From Fontivita pretiosa (lineage in GTDB: Bacteria > Planctomycetota > Phycisphaerae > Tepidisphaerales > Tepidisphaeraceae): a DNA stretch of 64,000 nucleotides. The stretch covers positions 5,474,122 through 5,538,121 of the forward strand of contig NZ_CP191258.1 of the NCBI RefSeq assembly GCF_050410795.1, read 5' to 3'. The translations under genes and the position numbers were made by a program. Below, one piece after another: positions 17,156 through 25,984 of this stretch. The first letter of the stretch is position 1, and the number at the start of each line of letters is the position of its first letter. A model generated the notes under the pieces. It saw nothing but the letters and a program-made list of their open reading frames with translations, was not told where the DNA came from and made no database searches.

Positions 17156-18826
17156 CTACTCGATCGGCTCGGGAATTGGCGTCTCCATCGGCCTTCGCCA
17201 CAGCAGGTGCAGTCGCCAGTGGGCGTCGTCGCGCTCGGGGTAGTCCAGCCGGTAGTGTGCCCCGCGCGATTCCGTTCGCGTGTACGCCGCCGTCGTGATC
17301 AGAAAACAGGCCGTCAGCATGTTCTGAAGCTCCCAGCCTGCGATCGCCCCCGCCGGACCGTGATCCGCCACGTTGAACGTCTTGTCCATGACGTATCGGC
17401 TCCAGAAGGCGATGATCTCGCGGGTCTCGCTCAACCGCTCGCCGGTGCGCTCGATGCCGACGTTTCGCCACATCACGCTTCGCAGCGAGTTGCGCACGTC
17501 CACGATGTCCAGCTCGGTCTTGTCCGAAGGCGCAATCCTGTGCTCGAGCTGGAGCGGGAACTTGGTCTCGTCGCCCCGGGCCTGCTGCGCGGCGTCGGCA
17601 CCGGCGCGGGCACCGAATACCAGCCCTTCCAGCAACGAGTTGCTCGCCAGCCGGTTGGCGCCGTGCAAGCCCGAACAGCTCGCCTCGCCGATGGCATACA
17701 GCCCCGGCAGGCTGGTGTGGCCCATCAGATCCGCATCCACCCCGCCGATCATGTAGTGCGTCGCCGGGTGGATGGGGATCAGGTCGCGCGACGGATCGAT
17801 CTCGAACTGCTCGCACAGCCGCGCAAGCTGGGGGAACCTGGCCCGGAACCGCTCGGCCGGCAGATGCCGCACGTCCAGAAACACGTGCGTGAAGTTGGTC
17901 TTGCGTATCTGTTCGACAATCGCCCGGCTGACCACGTCGCGCGGTGCAAGCTCGCCCATCGGGTGATAGTCGCTCATGAATCGCCGGCCGTTGCGGTCCA
18001 CCAGATGCGCCCCCTCGCCGCGAACCGCCTCGGTGATCAGCGCCCGGCTGGACCCGGCGACGTACAGCGTCGTGGGATGGAACTGCACCATCTCCATGTC
18101 CTGAAGCGTCGCCCCGGCGCGGTAGGCCATCGCGTGACCATCCGCCGTCGCGATCTTGGGGTTGGTTGATTCGCGATAAAGCTGCCCCGCTCCCCCGCTG
18201 GCCAGGATCGTCCGCCGAGCCCAGATCACGTTCACGTGCCCGTCGATCAGCGCCAGCGCACCCAGACACCGATTGCCCTCGGTGATCAGATCGATCGCGA
18301 AGCTGCGCTCGCTGATGCGGATCGTTTCGAAGCTGCGAACCTTGTTGATCAGGGTCTGGGCCAACTCCTTGCCCGTGGCGTCGCCGCAGGCGTGCAGGAT
18401 TCGCGCGTAGCTGTGCCCGCCTTCCAGACCGAATGCCAGATCGTGCGGGTTGCCGATCTGTCGGTCGAACTGCGCTCCCCAGCCCAGCAGCTCCAGGACG
18501 CGTTTGGGGCCTTCCTCGACCACGACGCGCACCGCCTGTTCGTCGCACAGCCCCACGCCGACGACTTCGGTATCGCGGATATGAGCTTCGACGGAATCCA
18601 GGGGCTGAAGCACGGCGGCGATACCGCCCTGGGCGTACCAGGTATTGGATTGCTCGATGGTGTCCTTGGTCAGCAGCAGAACTTCGGCGTCGTTTTCCGC
18701 CGCCGCGATCGCCGCCCGCAGCCCCGCAACCCCCCCGCCGATGACCAGCACGTCGGTGACCTGCTGCGGCAGCCGCGCGGCGCGAAACGGAATCAGGTAT
18801 CGCCTCTGCGTTAACGGTTCAAACAT
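17156..18826 (-). CDS. nadB: L-aspartate oxidase, NAD biosynthesis
   Basis: 556 residues. It oxidises L-aspartate to iminoaspartate, the first step of de novo NAD synthesis, using FAD. Visible motifs are the dinucleotide fold VLVIGGGVAGLRAAIAAAE, SNTWYAQGGIAAVL, GHSYARILHACGDATGKE, and the FAD-binding end GLYAIGEASCSGLHGANRLA with NSLLEGLVFGARAG. The C-terminal helical domain of the succinate dehydrogenase/aspartate oxidase family follows. The frame is open upstream, but the ATG at 18826 begins the conserved protein and has TACCAT 7 bases upstream and no Shine-Dalgarno, as in a leaderless gene. NadA and NadC are not adjacent. Confidence 0.93.
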   Translation of the reverse strand: MFEPLTQRRYLIPFRAARLPQQVTDVLVIGGGVAGLRAAIAAAENDAEVLLLTKDTIEQSNTWYAQGGIAAVLQPLDSVEAHIRDTEVVGVGLCDEQAVRVVVEEGPKRVLELLGWGAQFDRQIGNPHDLAFGLEGGHSYARILHACGDATGKELAQTLINKVRSFETIRISERSFAIDLITEGNRCLGALALIDGHVNVIWARRTILASGGAGQLYRESTNPKIATADGHAMAYRAGATLQDMEMVQFHPTTLYVAGSSRALITEAVRGEGAHLVDRNGRRFMSDYHPMGELAPRDVVSRAIVEQIRKTNFTHVFLDVRHLPAERFRARFPQLARLCEQFEIDPSRDLIPIHPATHYMIGGVDADLMGHTSLPGLYAIGEASCSGLHGANRLASNSLLEGLVFGARAGADAAQQARGDETKFPLQLEHRIAPSDKTELDIVDVRNSLRSVMWRNVGIERTGERLSETREIIAFWSRYVMDKTFNVADHGPAGAIAGWELQNMLTACFLITTAAYTRTESRGAHYRLDYPERDDAHWRLHLLWRRPMETPIPEPIE

Positions 18827-18833
18827 ACACAAG

Positions 18834-18839
18834 ATGGTA
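18834..18839 (-). promoter_or_regulatory. TANNNT -10-like hexamer 7 bases before nadB
   Basis: On the minus strand the hexamer is TACCAT, followed by 7 bases and the ATG at 18826. The same spacing is seen at the MgtC, MBL and TIGR03790 genes. Confidence 0.38.
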
Positions 18840-18923
18840 TGAGCGCAGGCAGCACAACGGAAGCCGCCGCGTGCCTGCCTGATGCGCCCGATGATCTGCC
18901 CTGCGGTTCCCTGCGCCCGGGAT

Positions 18924-20519
18924 TCACTCCTGGCCGAACTCGACGCCGAACAGATCTGCCTGATACAGCTCGAATCGCAATGTGATCGGTGTGCCCGGCG
19001 ATACGCCGGTCTGTTTCGAGCCTTTCCAGGTGATCGGCTGCCAGAGTTGATCGCCAACGATCGGATCGCAGGCGTCGATGCTCCGTTCACTGCCTCCGCC
19101 GACCACTTCGGCCCGGATCCACCCCGTGCGGCGGGTCAGCGCGTTCACCTTCAACACGTTGCCTTTGGCGATCACCGGGATCATCGTGAACTGTCCGCTC
19201 TCCGGGGCATGCAGCGACACCAGCCGCCCCTTCGGCCAGACGGCATAACCCATCCGTCCCACCAGCTTGCCGCGCGGATATTTGTGCGGCAGGTTGTGCC
19301 CGAGATACGGCAGCGCCCAATCGCCGTTGGGCAGCTCCATCAGTTCCGGAATCGCCCAGATGCATCCGCCGTTCCACTGTCCGAACGGGCCGGTGTACAT
19401 CAGATCCCCGCCGGGAACCCAGTGCCAGGTCTTGCCGTCGTGGCTGGAGGCCAGCGCGATGCGGGTCGTGTCGTCGATCGAGGCGTTCCAGATCGCCGGG
19501 AACATCAGATGCTGATCCGGCGCGGCGGGAATCGTCGTGTGACAGTTGGTGTAAAGCTGCTCGGAAGGCAGCATCTCCGGCGTGGGCTCCAGGATCTGCT
19601 GCGACGGCGGAAACGCGCGGAAGTCGGGCGACTCGCTTCGTCCGATCGCGCGCCTTCCAATGTCGGTCCAGGAATGGCGGATGTCAGGCTTGACCTTCTC
19701 CGACGCCGGCCCCACCGACCAGTAGCGCGTATACAGCACGTACTTCCGCAGCGTCGTGTCGTAATAGCAGGTGTTGAGCGTGTCGGCGTATTCAACGACC
19801 AGCGGATCCGGCAGAGCTTTCCAATGGATCCCGTCGCCGGATACCCCGCCGCGCAGGCAGCTCACCATCCCGTTCTCGGCCGTGTGCAGCAGCGCTCGCG
19901 GCTCCCAGCCATCGGGGCGCTTTGCTCGAAACTGGTCGAACTCGGCGCGGGTAATCTGGCTGCTCCACACGGCTTTGAACCGCTCCGCAGGCGGCGCGGA
20001 TGGATCGATGAAAACGTGGTAGACGCCGTCGTCGTTCGGACCTTCGAAAGCCAGATCGCCTTTCTTCTCCCACTTCATCGCGTCGCGCGATTCGTAGTAC
20101 GCGTTGTTCGACCACCCCCGATAGATTTCGCCGTCGCGAAAGAAGCAGCGGTGTACGGGGATGTCGATCGGACCGATGATTTCAGGCTTGTGCGCGACGA
20201 TGCTGATCCCTCGCGGCGCGTTGATGCCGACGTGCCTGGCCTCGAACAGGTCGCTGTCGCCGTGGACGTAGACGCTCTTGCCCGTCGAATCGCGCCAGTC
20301 CAGGTCGCCGGGGTTCACGTAGTACCAGTTCGTGAACACGATGCGGTTGCCCGCAAGGTCGTAAGGCTTGCCCGGGATCGGGCCGGTCGTGCTCACCCCT
20401 TCAATAACCTCTCGCTGCGGTGGCGTCTGGGCGGCAAGGTGCGCGCAGGTCGCCATGACCATCAGTGCTGGCCACAATGCCACGGACAGGCCGGACAAAC
20501 GGTCATCCCCGCATCTCAT
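18924..20519 (-). CDS. Secreted beta-propeller protein A (GH32/GH43-like)
   Basis: 531 residues with a Sec signal peptide (about residues 8-30). The N-terminal block, GKPYDLAGNRIVFTNWYYV then PGDLDW, is shared with the protein at 32680-34350. The middle part carries repeated blade motifs such as SGDGIHWKALPDP, YYDTTLRKYVLYTRYWS and SSHDGKTWHWVPGGD, typical of five-bladed propellers of the GH32/GH43 superfamily. A C-terminal beta-sandwich (PITWKGSKQTGVSPG...LRFELYQADL) is common to all four paralogues of the locus. The start at 20519 has GAGGTG 8 bases upstream. It is the last gene of the minus-strand run. A glycan substrate is likely but untested, and no catalytic acid can be named. Confidence 0.6.
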   Translation of the reverse strand: MRCGDDRLSGLSVALWPALMVMATCAHLAAQTPPQREVIEGVSTTGPIPGKPYDLAGNRIVFTNWYYVNPGDLDWRDSTGKSVYVHGDSDLFEARHVGINAPRGISIVAHKPEIIGPIDIPVHRCFFRDGEIYRGWSNNAYYESRDAMKWEKKGDLAFEGPNDDGVYHVFIDPSAPPAERFKAVWSSQITRAEFDQFRAKRPDGWEPRALLHTAENGMVSCLRGGVSGDGIHWKALPDPLVVEYADTLNTCYYDTTLRKYVLYTRYWSVGPASEKVKPDIRHSWTDIGRRAIGRSESPDFRAFPPSQQILEPTPEMLPSEQLYTNCHTTIPAAPDQHLMFPAIWNASIDDTTRIALASSHDGKTWHWVPGGDLMYTGPFGQWNGGCIWAIPELMELPNGDWALPYLGHNLPHKYPRGKLVGRMGYAVWPKGRLVSLHAPESGQFTMIPVIAKGNVLKVNALTRRTGWIRAEVVGGGSERSIDACDPIVGDQLWQPITWKGSKQTGVSPGTPITLRFELYQADLFGVEFGQE

Positions 20520-20562
20520 CGCATTGCACCTCGCTGCTTGTGTCTGGGTGGCCAGCCGTGTC

Positions 20563-22059
20563 TCACTTCTGCGGCAGCGGCACGCCCGCCTTGCGCAGCT
20601 CGGCCTGCACCTTGCGGATATTGACATCCCTGGGCAGCACGCCATCCTGCACCGCGATCGCCGCCGCCGTGCCCGCCGCCTGACCCATGATCACGCTCAG
20701 CATGTGCGTGCGGAACTTGATCCCGCCCGATGAGCTCTTGCCCACCGCCAGCAGGTTGTCGATCTTCTCGGCGACCATCGCGCGGTACGGAACCTCATAC
20801 GCACCGCGGTCTTTGCCACGCTGGAGAATCGCGATCACGTCGTCATGGGCCACGTGAGAGTTGATATCCTCGTTGGCTGGATCGGCATCATTCACGATCG
20901 ACCGCCCGGCGCGGTTCAGCGTCATCTCGGCCAGTCGTGTGATCTGCGCTTTCTCGAACCCCGGCACGTGCCGGTTGAGGAATTCGGCGAGTTTGAACAG
21001 ATACTGCGACGACTTGATGTGTGCCTCGGAAACTTCCTCGATGTTGGTCGGATCAACGCCGACCACGTACGTCCGTGGCCGCGCGATCCCGCCAGCCACT
21101 TCGAACTGAATCACCTTCAGTCCTTCGATGAACGAGACCTTGCCCTTCTTGCCGACCGTGTAATAAAGCGGCATCTGCCCGCTATCCACGGCTTGGCGAA
21201 ACGCCGGCCCCAGCACGTTGGCGTTGCGCTCCAGCCAGTCGTCCCACGGATAGTCCATGTCGCCGCTGCCGTCAGAGCTGAACCGGCCGATCTTGTGGCC
21301 CAGCTTCGCTTCCAGCCAGCTTTTCATCTGTGGATCGGGTTCTTTAGGCAGTGACGCCTCGTACGACTGGAATCGCGCCACATCGACCCCGCCCATCCAC
21401 GCCGCCAGGCCCATGAACGCCTCGGCCCGCTTCACCGGCGCGCCCGACTCCGCCGCCACCGTCGCCAGACCCGTGCAATCGATGTAGACTTTGCCGCGAA
21501 TAGCGCCGCGACCGACAGGCGTTTCGATGATCACCGCCTCGATGTGCCCGTCCCTCACGATTGACGTGCTGTAGGTTGAGAAATAGAAGATCTTCACGCC
21601 CGACTCCACCACCAGCGACTGAAATGCGTGCGGCATCATCTCGTGATTCGTTACGAGCAGATGGCCGGTATTGAGCACGGTGTCGACGTCGGGATAACCC
21701 TCGGCGCGCAGCTCGACCATTTTTCTGGTGATGTCCAGCAGCACACCTTCGGTCAGCGCCGGCCGCCAGCCCTGAATGGCCACGACATTGCCCAGCCCGG
21801 TTCCGCGGATCCAGCCTCCGAGATAGCCTGTACGTTCAATCAGGACGGTCTTGGCGCCGCTGCGCGCCGCCCCCAGCGCCGCCCCGACGCCGGAAAGCCC
21901 CCCGCCCACGACCACCACGTCCGCTTCATACAGCACGGGCGTGCTGCGCGGCGGTTCCTGGATCATCTGCTGCCCCAACACGAGCCCCGACCAACCCTGG
22001 ATGATCATGCAGACGAGTGCTGCAACGAGGACTCGCTGCGTATGCTGTTTGCGCCACAT
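20563..22059 (-). CDS. Sec-exported FAD-dependent oxidoreductase (copy 1)
   Basis: 498 residues. A Sec signal peptide (hydrophobic core about 10-29, ending GQQ) is followed by the dinucleotide-binding fold ADVVVVGGGLSGVGAALGAA and an acidic strand end ERTGYLGGWIRG, placing it in the FAD_oxidored group (PF12831 type). VYIDCTGLATVAAESGAPVK and the terminal block FRTHMLSVIMGQAAGTAAA fit the FAD-binding end. There is no twin-arginine motif, so the apoprotein would have to bind FAD outside the cytoplasm. The start at 22059 lies inside the MFS gene with a strong GGAGG 6 bases upstream, so the overlap is 55 bases. Substrate unknown; sugar or glycan oxidation is inferred from neighbours. Confidence 0.75.
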   Translation of the reverse strand: MWRKQHTQRVLVAALVCMIIQGWSGLVLGQQMIQEPPRSTPVLYEADVVVVGGGLSGVGAALGAARSGAKTVLIERTGYLGGWIRGTGLGNVVAIQGWRPALTEGVLLDITRKMVELRAEGYPDVDTVLNTGHLLVTNHEMMPHAFQSLVVESGVKIFYFSTYSTSIVRDGHIEAVIIETPVGRGAIRGKVYIDCTGLATVAAESGAPVKRAEAFMGLAAWMGGVDVARFQSYEASLPKEPDPQMKSWLEAKLGHKIGRFSSDGSGDMDYPWDDWLERNANVLGPAFRQAVDSGQMPLYYTVGKKGKVSFIEGLKVIQFEVAGGIARPRTYVVGVDPTNIEEVSEAHIKSSQYLFKLAEFLNRHVPGFEKAQITRLAEMTLNRAGRSIVNDADPANEDINSHVAHDDVIAILQRGKDRGAYEVPYRAMVAEKIDNLLAVGKSSSGGIKFRTHMLSVIMGQAAGTAAAIAVQDGVLPRDVNIRKVQAELRKAGVPLPQK

Positions 22060-23282
22060 CGTGACCTCCTCTTGACCAGCAGAACCGTGGAACACAGGAT
22101 CAAACCCGCGCCTGCCGCCGTGGCAACTGCGATCGGCGCCGAAGACTTCTCCGCCGCCGCACCAACAAGAAACGCACCGATTGGAGCCATGCCGTTGACG
22201 GCGATGCCGTGAACACTCATCACCCGCCCGCGCATCTGCGGCGGTGTGGCGGACTGAAGAACCGTCGCAACAGTCGTGATCGTCATCACCAGCCAGAACC
22301 CCAGCCCCGTCAGAAGCCCGACGGACAGCCAGTAGTTTCGACTCAGCGAAAAACCGAACAGGCAAAGCCAGAAGGCGGCGACGGAGCAGAACAGCAGCCC
22401 GCGCCGGTCGTGATCGGCGGCAAGGCGCCGGGCCGACGTGGCCAACAGCCCGCCGAGCAGCGCTCCGACGCTGACGGCGGCGGTAAGCCACCCCAGGGCG
22501 CGGGCGTCGGCGCCGAGCACGTCGCGCCCGAACTTGGGCAAGAGGAAAAAGTATGGCAAGCCGAGCAGGCTGATGCACGCGACCGCGAGGATGAGCTGGA
22601 TCGCGTCGGGACGGGCGGCCAGATATGTCAGCCCCTCGCGGGCGCGCGTTGCGAAGGGGATCTCGTCGCCACGATGGTGTTGCGATGCGATCCGCACGCT
22701 CAGCAGCGCGTAGATCATTGCGATATAACTCAGCGCGTTCAGCAGAAAACATCCCGCCTCGCCGATGTACGCAACCGCGAAACCGGCCAGCGAATGCCCA
22801 ATGATTCTGGCAAGGTTGAACTGGATGGAGTTCAGCGCGATGGCGCCAGCCAGGTCGTCCTTCGACACCAGGTCAGGCAGCAGCGCCTGATAGGCCGGCG
22901 AGTTGATCGCCAGCGCCACGCCCGTCAGCAGCGCCGCCAGGATCATCTGCCACCAGTTGATTCCTCCCCAGTACGCCAGCGCGCCCAGCCCCAGTGCGAC
23001 GAGCATGAGCACGAACTGCGTCACCAGCAGTATCTGTCGCCGATCCGCGCGATCCGCCAGCGTGCCGCCCAGAAAGCTCAGCCCCAGCACCGGCGCCAAC
23101 GAGGCAAAACCATACAACCCCAGCAGCAGCGACGAGTGCGGCAGCCTGGCCAGCAGCCATCCCAGCGCCAGGTTCTGCACCCACACGCCGCACCCGGAAA
23201 CCAGGCTGCCGATCCAGATCCGCCTGAACGCCCGATGTCGCAGCGCCGCAAACGGCGAAGTTGTCTGTTGTGCCGGCGTCAT
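22005..23282 (-). CDS. MFS transporter (enterobactin-exporter-like MFS_3 type)
   Basis: 425 residues with about 12 hydrophobic segments. The N-terminus FAALRHRAFRRIWIGSLVSG and the loop GTLADRADRRQILLVTQF between segments 2 and 3 match the MFS_3/EntS-like group. These are mostly exporters, but direction and substrate cannot be seen. Its 3' end carries the ribosome binding site and start of the FAD oxidoreductase gene in another frame, so the two are likely translated together. It is the only transporter in the secreted-protein locus. Confidence 0.75.
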   Translation of the reverse strand: MTPAQQTTSPFAALRHRAFRRIWIGSLVSGCGVWVQNLALGWLLARLPHSSLLLGLYGFASLAPVLGLSFLGGTLADRADRRQILLVTQFVLMLVALGLGALAYWGGINWWQMILAALLTGVALAINSPAYQALLPDLVSKDDLAGAIALNSIQFNLARIIGHSLAGFAVAYIGEAGCFLLNALSYIAMIYALLSVRIASQHHRGDEIPFATRAREGLTYLAARPDAIQLILAVACISLLGLPYFFLLPKFGRDVLGADARALGWLTAAVSVGALLGGLLATSARRLAADHDRRGLLFCSVAAFWLCLFGFSLSRNYWLSVGLLTGLGFWLVMTITTVATVLQSATPPQMRGRVMSVHGIAVNGMAPIGAFLVGAAAEKSSAPIAVATAAGAGLILCSTVLLVKRRSRCGANSIRSESSLQHSSA

Positions 23283-23318
23283 CGGTCAGCGGCGGGCGCA
23301 ACGATCACCGGACTCAGC

Positions 23319-25982
23319 CTACAGCTCCGCAAACCAGAACGAGTAAAGCTGTGGTGAATCCAATGCGCCGTGCAGTTGGAACTCCACTCGAACGCGTTTG
23401 GCGGTCACCGAATCAAGCTTCGGCGACCCGCGCCACGAAACCACGTGATCCGGCGAGCCTTGCCTCAGCGGATCGCAATCCTCGAAGCTGTAGCCTGCAA
23501 TCACCTGTTCGGAATCTGCATCGCGCAGTTGCGCCCTGACCCAGGCGAACCCCGGCGCGAAGTTCTCAAGGTTCACGTGCAGGCTCTGCCGCGCGATCCC
23601 TTCGGCATTGATCGGAATCGTCGTGACCGTTCCCATCGTCGGCACGCGATAGTCCGGCACTTCCGTTGTCCGCATCGGCTGCGGCAGATACTGCATCGGT
23701 GCGATCGTCACAAAGGCAAAGCCATCGATGCGCAGCCTGGCCAGGCCCGTCATCATTGTCCACGGGTCGTACTTCTGCTCATGCGGCGACTTCTGCATCT
23801 TTGCAATCGCGCGGCCCGTCGCCAGCGTACCGATCGATCCGCGGTAATACAGCCACAGCTTCCCATCGCGCGCGAAAAGGAAATTGGGCGTGCACAACAT
23901 GCCTGAATCCCAGCTTCCATCCGGCCCCAGCGGCAACACCGCCGTCTGCGGCTGCACGCGCGTGAAGTGAATGCCATCGCGGCTGGCGGCCAGCCGCAAA
24001 TCCACCTTCCAATCCCTGTCCCACCAGTGCTGATACAGGCAGACGTACATCCCCTCATACGGCTGGACCAGTCCGCCGTGGATCTGATCCTCCTCGTGCC
24101 CTGTGCGCGGGTCGAGCACGGGATTCTCGATGTAGCCGAACATGTCGTAAGGCGTTGCCCCGTGCACCAGCGAAAGGTTGCGCGTGCGAAGCGGCAACGG
24201 GTACGGGTAGCCGGCGTACGCATCCTGCCCGTACATCTTCCAGCGGTAGTTCTCATTCTTTTCCAGCGGATCGCGGAAGAAACTCAGCAACGGCTCCAGC
24301 CATGGATGAAACCCCTTGCTCGTCTGATTGCGTCCCGCCGCCTTGCCCCACAAACGGTGCGCCGGCCATTGCCAGTGAATTCCGTCGGCCGACCAGCTCA
24401 GATATACGCAGGTCGCGCCTTCGTACGACGCCTCCAGCACCATCTTGTATCGCCGACTGGAATCCGGATCATCGTCATCCCTGATTACGATCGGCTCGCA
24501 CGCGCCCGATTCGTATGGAAAAATCAGGTTGGTCTTTTTCGTTCCCTTGTACTCGTACAGGCCAAGCTCCGGCTTGGTCCAGTGAATGCCGTCCGTGCTT
24601 TCGGCATAGCACATGACGAACTTTCGATCGGGCGTGATCTCGTCGGAGCGGCCGTTGTACCACATGCGGAACTTATCGCCCTCGACGATCACGTTGACGT
24701 AGCCAGCGTAGGCGCAGTCGTACCATCCGCTGGGGCCATTCAGCTTCAGCGGATTGGCCTCGGATCGGACAGCGGTTGCGACCTTCTGCTGGACGTTGTC
24801 GATCCGCGCCACTTCGAGCATGTCCAGGAAAAGCACTCGCCGCGAGTCGGTGACCGAATATCGTGGCACCGGCAGGTTCGCGAAAATATAGCGGTATTCG
24901 TTGGGTTCTTCGACGAACCTGGCTTCCAGCAGCGCGATCGAGGCGGCAGACTTGCCCGAGATCGGCTGAGCGGAAAACCCGCCGGAGAGCTGCCACACGC
25001 CGGGGACAGGGTTGCACTCGCACTCCGGGCCGAATCCGTCGCCGAGGAATCGGCGATAGTACATCGCGCGGCGGTCCAACCCCACCGCGAAGAGCCACGC
25101 CACACCATGCTCGTCGGCGACCAGCGTCGGCCTCACACCCGCCCGGCCGCGAAGCTCCTGCACGTGTCGAACCGCATCCGGGCCGGTCCATTCGGCCAGC
25201 ATCGAGCCGTCAGACTGCTCGCTTACGACAAACGTGGTCTGGCCGACACGCAGCACATCCGGCGCATTGCCATCACCAACCGTTCGGACCTGGGCAACCT
25301 CGCCGTTGCCCGTATCCAGCCTCGCCAGGCGAACCCTCGGCGCCAATTCCGACTCGGCCCAGACGATCTGAAGCGCCTCATCATCGCCAACAGCCCCGCG
25401 CGCCGACAGAATCGCGGCCTGGGTGCGAACGATCGGCATGCGGGTGATCCTTCCATCGCGCAGCGTCGCGGCGGCCACCCCGCAGTCTTGCCCGAGCTGC
25501 TCACGATACACAACCCACACCCCACCAGCAGGCGTGACGATCGCTTCGTCCACTTCCAGGTCACTTTCGGACTCCAGCGACCAGCTCGACCACTTTGCTG
25601 CCCCGCCACCCGTCACAGCCGCCGTATACCAGCTCAGTTTCCCGCCCGAACTGGCGATGACGTGCAGCGTGTCGCCCGCAGCAGCCATCGCGACACACCG
25701 GGGGTTCCGGGCTGAAAGCACCCCGCCTTCGCCGAACATGATGATCGGCTGCTCGAAGTCCAGAAGGGTCACTGGATGAGCATCGCGCGAGATGAGCAGT
25801 TGTCTCTGATTTCCTCTCGCCGCTGGAACCATCAGCGCGATGCGATCGTCAGCAAGCCTGGCGATGGAGCTTGCCGCCACCAGCCAGTCGCGCGGCTCCG
25901 CCGCCGTTACCACCTGCGACGCTGTCAACATCATCCAGACCGACACGATTCCACCGATCGTCAGAGTTTGGATCTGTCTCAC
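23319..25982 (-). CDS. Large secreted beta-propeller protein B
   Basis: 887 residues, with a GTG start at 25982 supported by GGAGG 9 bases upstream, which lies in the end of the preceding gene (stop at 25985). A Sec signal peptide covers about residues 8-28. The first 380 residues form one repeat-rich domain (motifs like PTLVADEHGVAWLFAVGLDR) that the paralogues lack, probably a separate propeller. The second part has the locus signature STDGIHWTKPELGLYEYKG, then SWSADGIHWQWPAHRLW and the shared C-terminal sandwich (VSWRGSPKLDSV...LYSFWF). It appears to be a two-propeller fusion. Predicted role: binding or cleaving an external glycan; catalytic residues not identified. Confidence 0.6.
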   Translation of the reverse strand: MRQIQTLTIGGIVSVWMMLTASQVVTAAEPRDWLVAASSIARLADDRIALMVPAARGNQRQLLISRDAHPVTLLDFEQPIIMFGEGGVLSARNPRCVAMAAAGDTLHVIASSGGKLSWYTAAVTGGGAAKWSSWSLESESDLEVDEAIVTPAGGVWVVYREQLGQDCGVAAATLRDGRITRMPIVRTQAAILSARGAVGDDEALQIVWAESELAPRVRLARLDTGNGEVAQVRTVGDGNAPDVLRVGQTTFVVSEQSDGSMLAEWTGPDAVRHVQELRGRAGVRPTLVADEHGVAWLFAVGLDRRAMYYRRFLGDGFGPECECNPVPGVWQLSGGFSAQPISGKSAASIALLEARFVEEPNEYRYIFANLPVPRYSVTDSRRVLFLDMLEVARIDNVQQKVATAVRSEANPLKLNGPSGWYDCAYAGYVNVIVEGDKFRMWYNGRSDEITPDRKFVMCYAESTDGIHWTKPELGLYEYKGTKKTNLIFPYESGACEPIVIRDDDDPDSSRRYKMVLEASYEGATCVYLSWSADGIHWQWPAHRLWGKAAGRNQTSKGFHPWLEPLLSFFRDPLEKNENYRWKMYGQDAYAGYPYPLPLRTRNLSLVHGATPYDMFGYIENPVLDPRTGHEEDQIHGGLVQPYEGMYVCLYQHWWDRDWKVDLRLAASRDGIHFTRVQPQTAVLPLGPDGSWDSGMLCTPNFLFARDGKLWLYYRGSIGTLATGRAIAKMQKSPHEQKYDPWTMMTGLARLRIDGFAFVTIAPMQYLPQPMRTTEVPDYRVPTMGTVTTIPINAEGIARQSLHVNLENFAPGFAWVRAQLRDADSEQVIAGYSFEDCDPLRQGSPDHVVSWRGSPKLDSVTAKRVRVEFQLHGALDSPQLYSFWFAEL

Positions 25983-25984
25983 GT

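Noticed and set aside
16881..18548. 555-codon minus-strand frame overlapping nadB
   Set aside because: The parallel frame with NadB motifs is the real gene; this one is Arg/Gly-rich shadow sequence.
18882..20624. 580-codon plus-strand frame opposite propeller gene A
   Set aside because: Antisense shadow of a gene with signal peptide, ribosome site and paralogues.
23967..25715. 582-codon plus-strand frame opposite propeller gene B
   Set aside because: Antisense shadow; the minus-strand protein shares motifs with three paralogues.
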